A stretch of 64,000 nucleotides of DNA from Streptomyces klenkii (GTDB lineage Bacteria; Actinomycetota; Actinomycetes; Streptomycetales; Streptomycetaceae): assembly GCF_003626645.1 (NCBI RefSeq), contig NZ_RBAM01000006.1, forward strand, positions 477,813 to 541,812, in the 5' to 3' direction. Positions 63,874 to 64,000 of this stretch are shown here, one piece after another. A program made the translations under genes and the position numbers. The notes below the pieces were generated by a model. It was not told the origin of the DNA, did not search any database, and saw nothing but the letters and a program-made list of their open reading frames with translations. The stretch's first letter is position 1. Each line of letters begins with the position of its first letter.

Positions 63874-64000
63874 CGAACGGGTGAGTAACACGTGGGCAAT
63901 CTGCCCTGCACTCTGGGACAAGCCCTGGAAACGGGGTCTAATACCGGATACGACCACTAGGGGCATCCCTGGTGGTGGAAAGCTCCGGCGGTGCAGGATG
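63874..64000 (+). rRNA. 16S rRNA internal fragment, starts abruptly
   Basis: From CGAACGGGTGAGTAACACGT onward the sequence is actinobacterial 16S rRNA, corresponding roughly to E. coli positions 105-230, including the GGGTCTAATACCGGATACGA block, a V2 hairpin (CCACTAGGGGCATCCCTGGTGG) and AAAGCTCCGGCGGTGCAGGA. The first ~100 bases of the gene are absent and the carrier protein gene abuts it with about three bases of microhomology. It continues past the window end. Probably an assembly join rather than a real locus. Confidence 0.92.

Overview
The window is high-GC actinobacterial DNA, most likely Streptomyces or a close relative. The evidence is the base composition, frequent GTG/TTG starts, DmdR/IdeR-type iron boxes, an AfsA-family protein, SpoIIE-type phosphatase signalling, Tat-exported phospholipase C, and a Streptomyces-like 16S rRNA fragment at the right edge. 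Nothing here identifies the species.

Left part (1-14.6 kb): the 3' part of an MmpL-type exporter and a stand-alone condensation-domain protein, then mostly housekeeping or envelope genes. These are a TerD-family protein, a secreted serine hydrolase with an adjacent ABC exporter, a secreted trypsin-like protease, tRNA-Lys(CTT) just downstream of an RlpA-like gene, a PolX/PHP DNA polymerase, a CapA-like phosphoesterase, a small membrane protein and a Tat phospholipase C.

Middle part (14.6-27 kb): a compact cluster that reads as a dedicated type II fatty-acid/polyketide line. On the minus strand, eight genes from the ACP onward are translationally coupled or overlapping: ACP, FabF-like KS, InhA/FabI-like enoyl reductase, AfsA-like double hotdog, FabH-like KS, HemN-like radical SAM enzyme, alpha/beta hydrolase, FAD oxidoreductase. 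A FabG-like reductase lies just upstream. A PPTase, a crotonase-family isomerase/hydratase and an MFS exporter flank the set. No FabZ/FabA is present, so the AfsA-like protein could be the dehydratase. The radical SAM enzyme suggests an unusual carbon-skeleton modification, cyclopropanation being one precedent for HemN-like enzymes. This is the best candidate for an undescribed system.

27-32.2 kb: a membrane SpoIIE-type phosphatase with PAS, GAF and ATPase domains, a CsbD-like protein, a mycothiol-dependent-type DinB-like protein, a DUF2127 membrane protein and a small conserved protein.

32.3-63.9 kb: an iron-regulated siderophore locus. One iron box (32303-32321) precedes a GNAT gene. A second (36135-36153) precedes the siderophore reductase and two FecCD permeases. 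Further along the minus strand are a heterodimeric ABC exporter pair, MbtH, two giant NRPSs (3251 and 4207 aa), a siderophore-binding lipoprotein and the 3' end of an aryl carrier protein gene. The NRPSs carry six adenylation domains. I read the line as aryl cap - D-Ser - X (probably Orn) - D-Ser - Ser - N5-hydroxyOrn - N5-hydroxyOrn, with no thioesterase. This predicts a catechol/hydroxamate siderophore of the qinichelin type.

At 63874 the aryl carrier gene is cut and the sequence becomes plus-strand 16S rRNA to the window end. This looks like an assembly misjoin, so the missing aryl-acid genes should be sought elsewhere.
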